From Candidatus Obscuribacterales bacterium (GTDB lineage: Bacteria > Cyanobacteriota > Vampirovibrionia > Obscuribacterales > Obscuribacteraceae), in contig JAGVKB010000121.1 in NCBI GenBank assembly GCA_020050835.1, positions 1 through 42,336 on the forward strand: a stretch of DNA of 42,336 bases, in the 5' to 3' direction. The position numbers and the translations under genes are program-made. Below are positions 41,960 through 42,336 of the stretch, piece after piece. A model generated the notes under the pieces. The model worked only from the letters and a program-made list of their open reading frames with translations, was not told where the DNA came from and did no database searches. Numbering within the stretch: position 1 is the stretch's first letter; the number at the start of each line of letters is the position of its first letter.

Positions 41960-42336
41960 AAATTGCCACCTTGATGCTAATATCAATAATTGAGCTATCA
42001 GTTGGCTTCGTTTCATCTCCAAGCTCCGCCATTGCAGACGATACGGGACCTTCGGCGGTTGCAGTCAGACATTGCTCAATCTGTTCAAGATCGATTACTG
42101 CTCAAGCGATAACTAGCCCGAATGGCATCTCGTACACAGCAACACCGTCAGACAGTCAGAAAGGCGCATCTAGCGTCTCAGCTACTCCTACAGTCTCCGG
42201 TCCTGGCAGTGTCTCAGCTACTCCAACAGTCTCCGGGCCTGGCGGTGTCTCAGCCACTCCAACAGTCTCCGGTCCTGGCGGTGTCTCAGCCACTCCAACA
42301 GTCTCCGGTGCTAGCGGTGTCTCAGCCACTCCGACA
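41956..42336 (+). CDS. Exported Ser/Thr/Pro/Gly-repeat protein, 3' end outside the window
   Basis: ATG 41956 opens a frame still open at the right edge (127 codons). The signal peptide is MKIATLMLISIIELSVGFVS, with cleavage likely near AIA-DD. A short region with two cysteines (RHCSICSRS) follows. From residue 74 the sequence is a tandem repeat VSATPTVSGPGG, four full copies and half a fifth, coded by a 36-bp DNA repeat. Such repeats typically form extended, often glycosylated stalks on surface proteins. The C-terminal domain is not visible, so the function cannot be named. The binding site is weak. Confidence 0.65.
   Translation, partial: MKIATLMLISIIELSVGFVSSPSSAIADDTGPSAVAVRHCSICSRSITAQAITSPNGISYTATPSDSQKGASSVSATPTVSGPGSVSATPTVSGPGGVSATPTVSGPGGVSATPTVSGASGVSATPT
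42175..42336 (+). repeat. 36-bp coding tandem repeat reaching the window edge
   Basis: Units start at 42175, 42211, 42247, 42283 and 42319, each beginning GTCTCAGC. They differ at a few bases (GCT/GCC, GGT/GGG, AGT/GGT), which suggests recent expansion. The array continues past the window. Confidence 0.95.

Noticed and set aside
42175-42336. CRISPR-like regular repeats
   Set aside because: The 36-bp units are directly adjacent with no unique spacers and lie in frame within a protein gene.

Overview
The window looks like a chromosome segment of an uncultured, Gram-negative-type bacterium of moderate GC content. Hybrid response regulator/Ser-Thr kinases, repeated TPR proteins, Tad-type pseudopilins and very large exported proteins together suggest the Obscuribacterales/Vampirovibrionia (Melainabacteria) part of the Cyanobacteriota. 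That placement rests on gene style only and is tentative. No rRNA, tRNA or CRISPR array was seen, and no intact insertion sequence.

Left region (1-24.9 kb): signalling genes intermixed with Tad-like pseudopilin genes. The same parts occur twice in related order. The parts are a membrane histidine kinase convergent with a response regulator (1511-3944; 15906-18824), an exported TPR protein (6238-7389; 14686-15786), a Tad triad made of one TadG-like and two TadE/F-like genes (8862-11752; 19096-21361), and, facing the end of each triad, a four-cysteine membrane protein followed by a response regulator (11782-14329; 21427-23192). A third four-cysteine protein (7425-8603) lies divergent to triad 1. 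All four response regulators share one closely similar receiver domain, joined to a winged-helix DNA-binding domain in two and to a Ser/Thr kinase in the other two. I infer a duplicated, signal-controlled envelope or pilus-like module. A MscS-type channel (23227-24912) closes the region. A hipBA toxin-antitoxin cassette (4197-5845) and a decayed HEPN gene interrupt the first copy and are bracketed by a 74-bp direct repeat.

Right region (25-42.3 kb): almost every gene encodes a protein with a signal peptide. Around a giant exported protein of about 3330 residues (30384-40376) lie several small or mid-sized secreted proteins of unknown function. The giant protein has Gln/Gly/Pro-rich repeats, a helical-repeat region, a new-looking repeat of about 37 residues, membrane segments, an apparently interrupted nucleotidyltransferase motif and an HEVGH metallopeptidase motif. 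The right edge cuts a gene with 36-bp tandem repeats coding for a Ser/Thr/Pro/Gly stalk. The left edge cuts another HExxH metallopeptidase-like gene.

Best candidates for undescribed biology: the duplicated Tad/four-cysteine/response-regulator-kinase module; the giant protein with its satellite exported proteins; and the hipBA/HEPN insertion.
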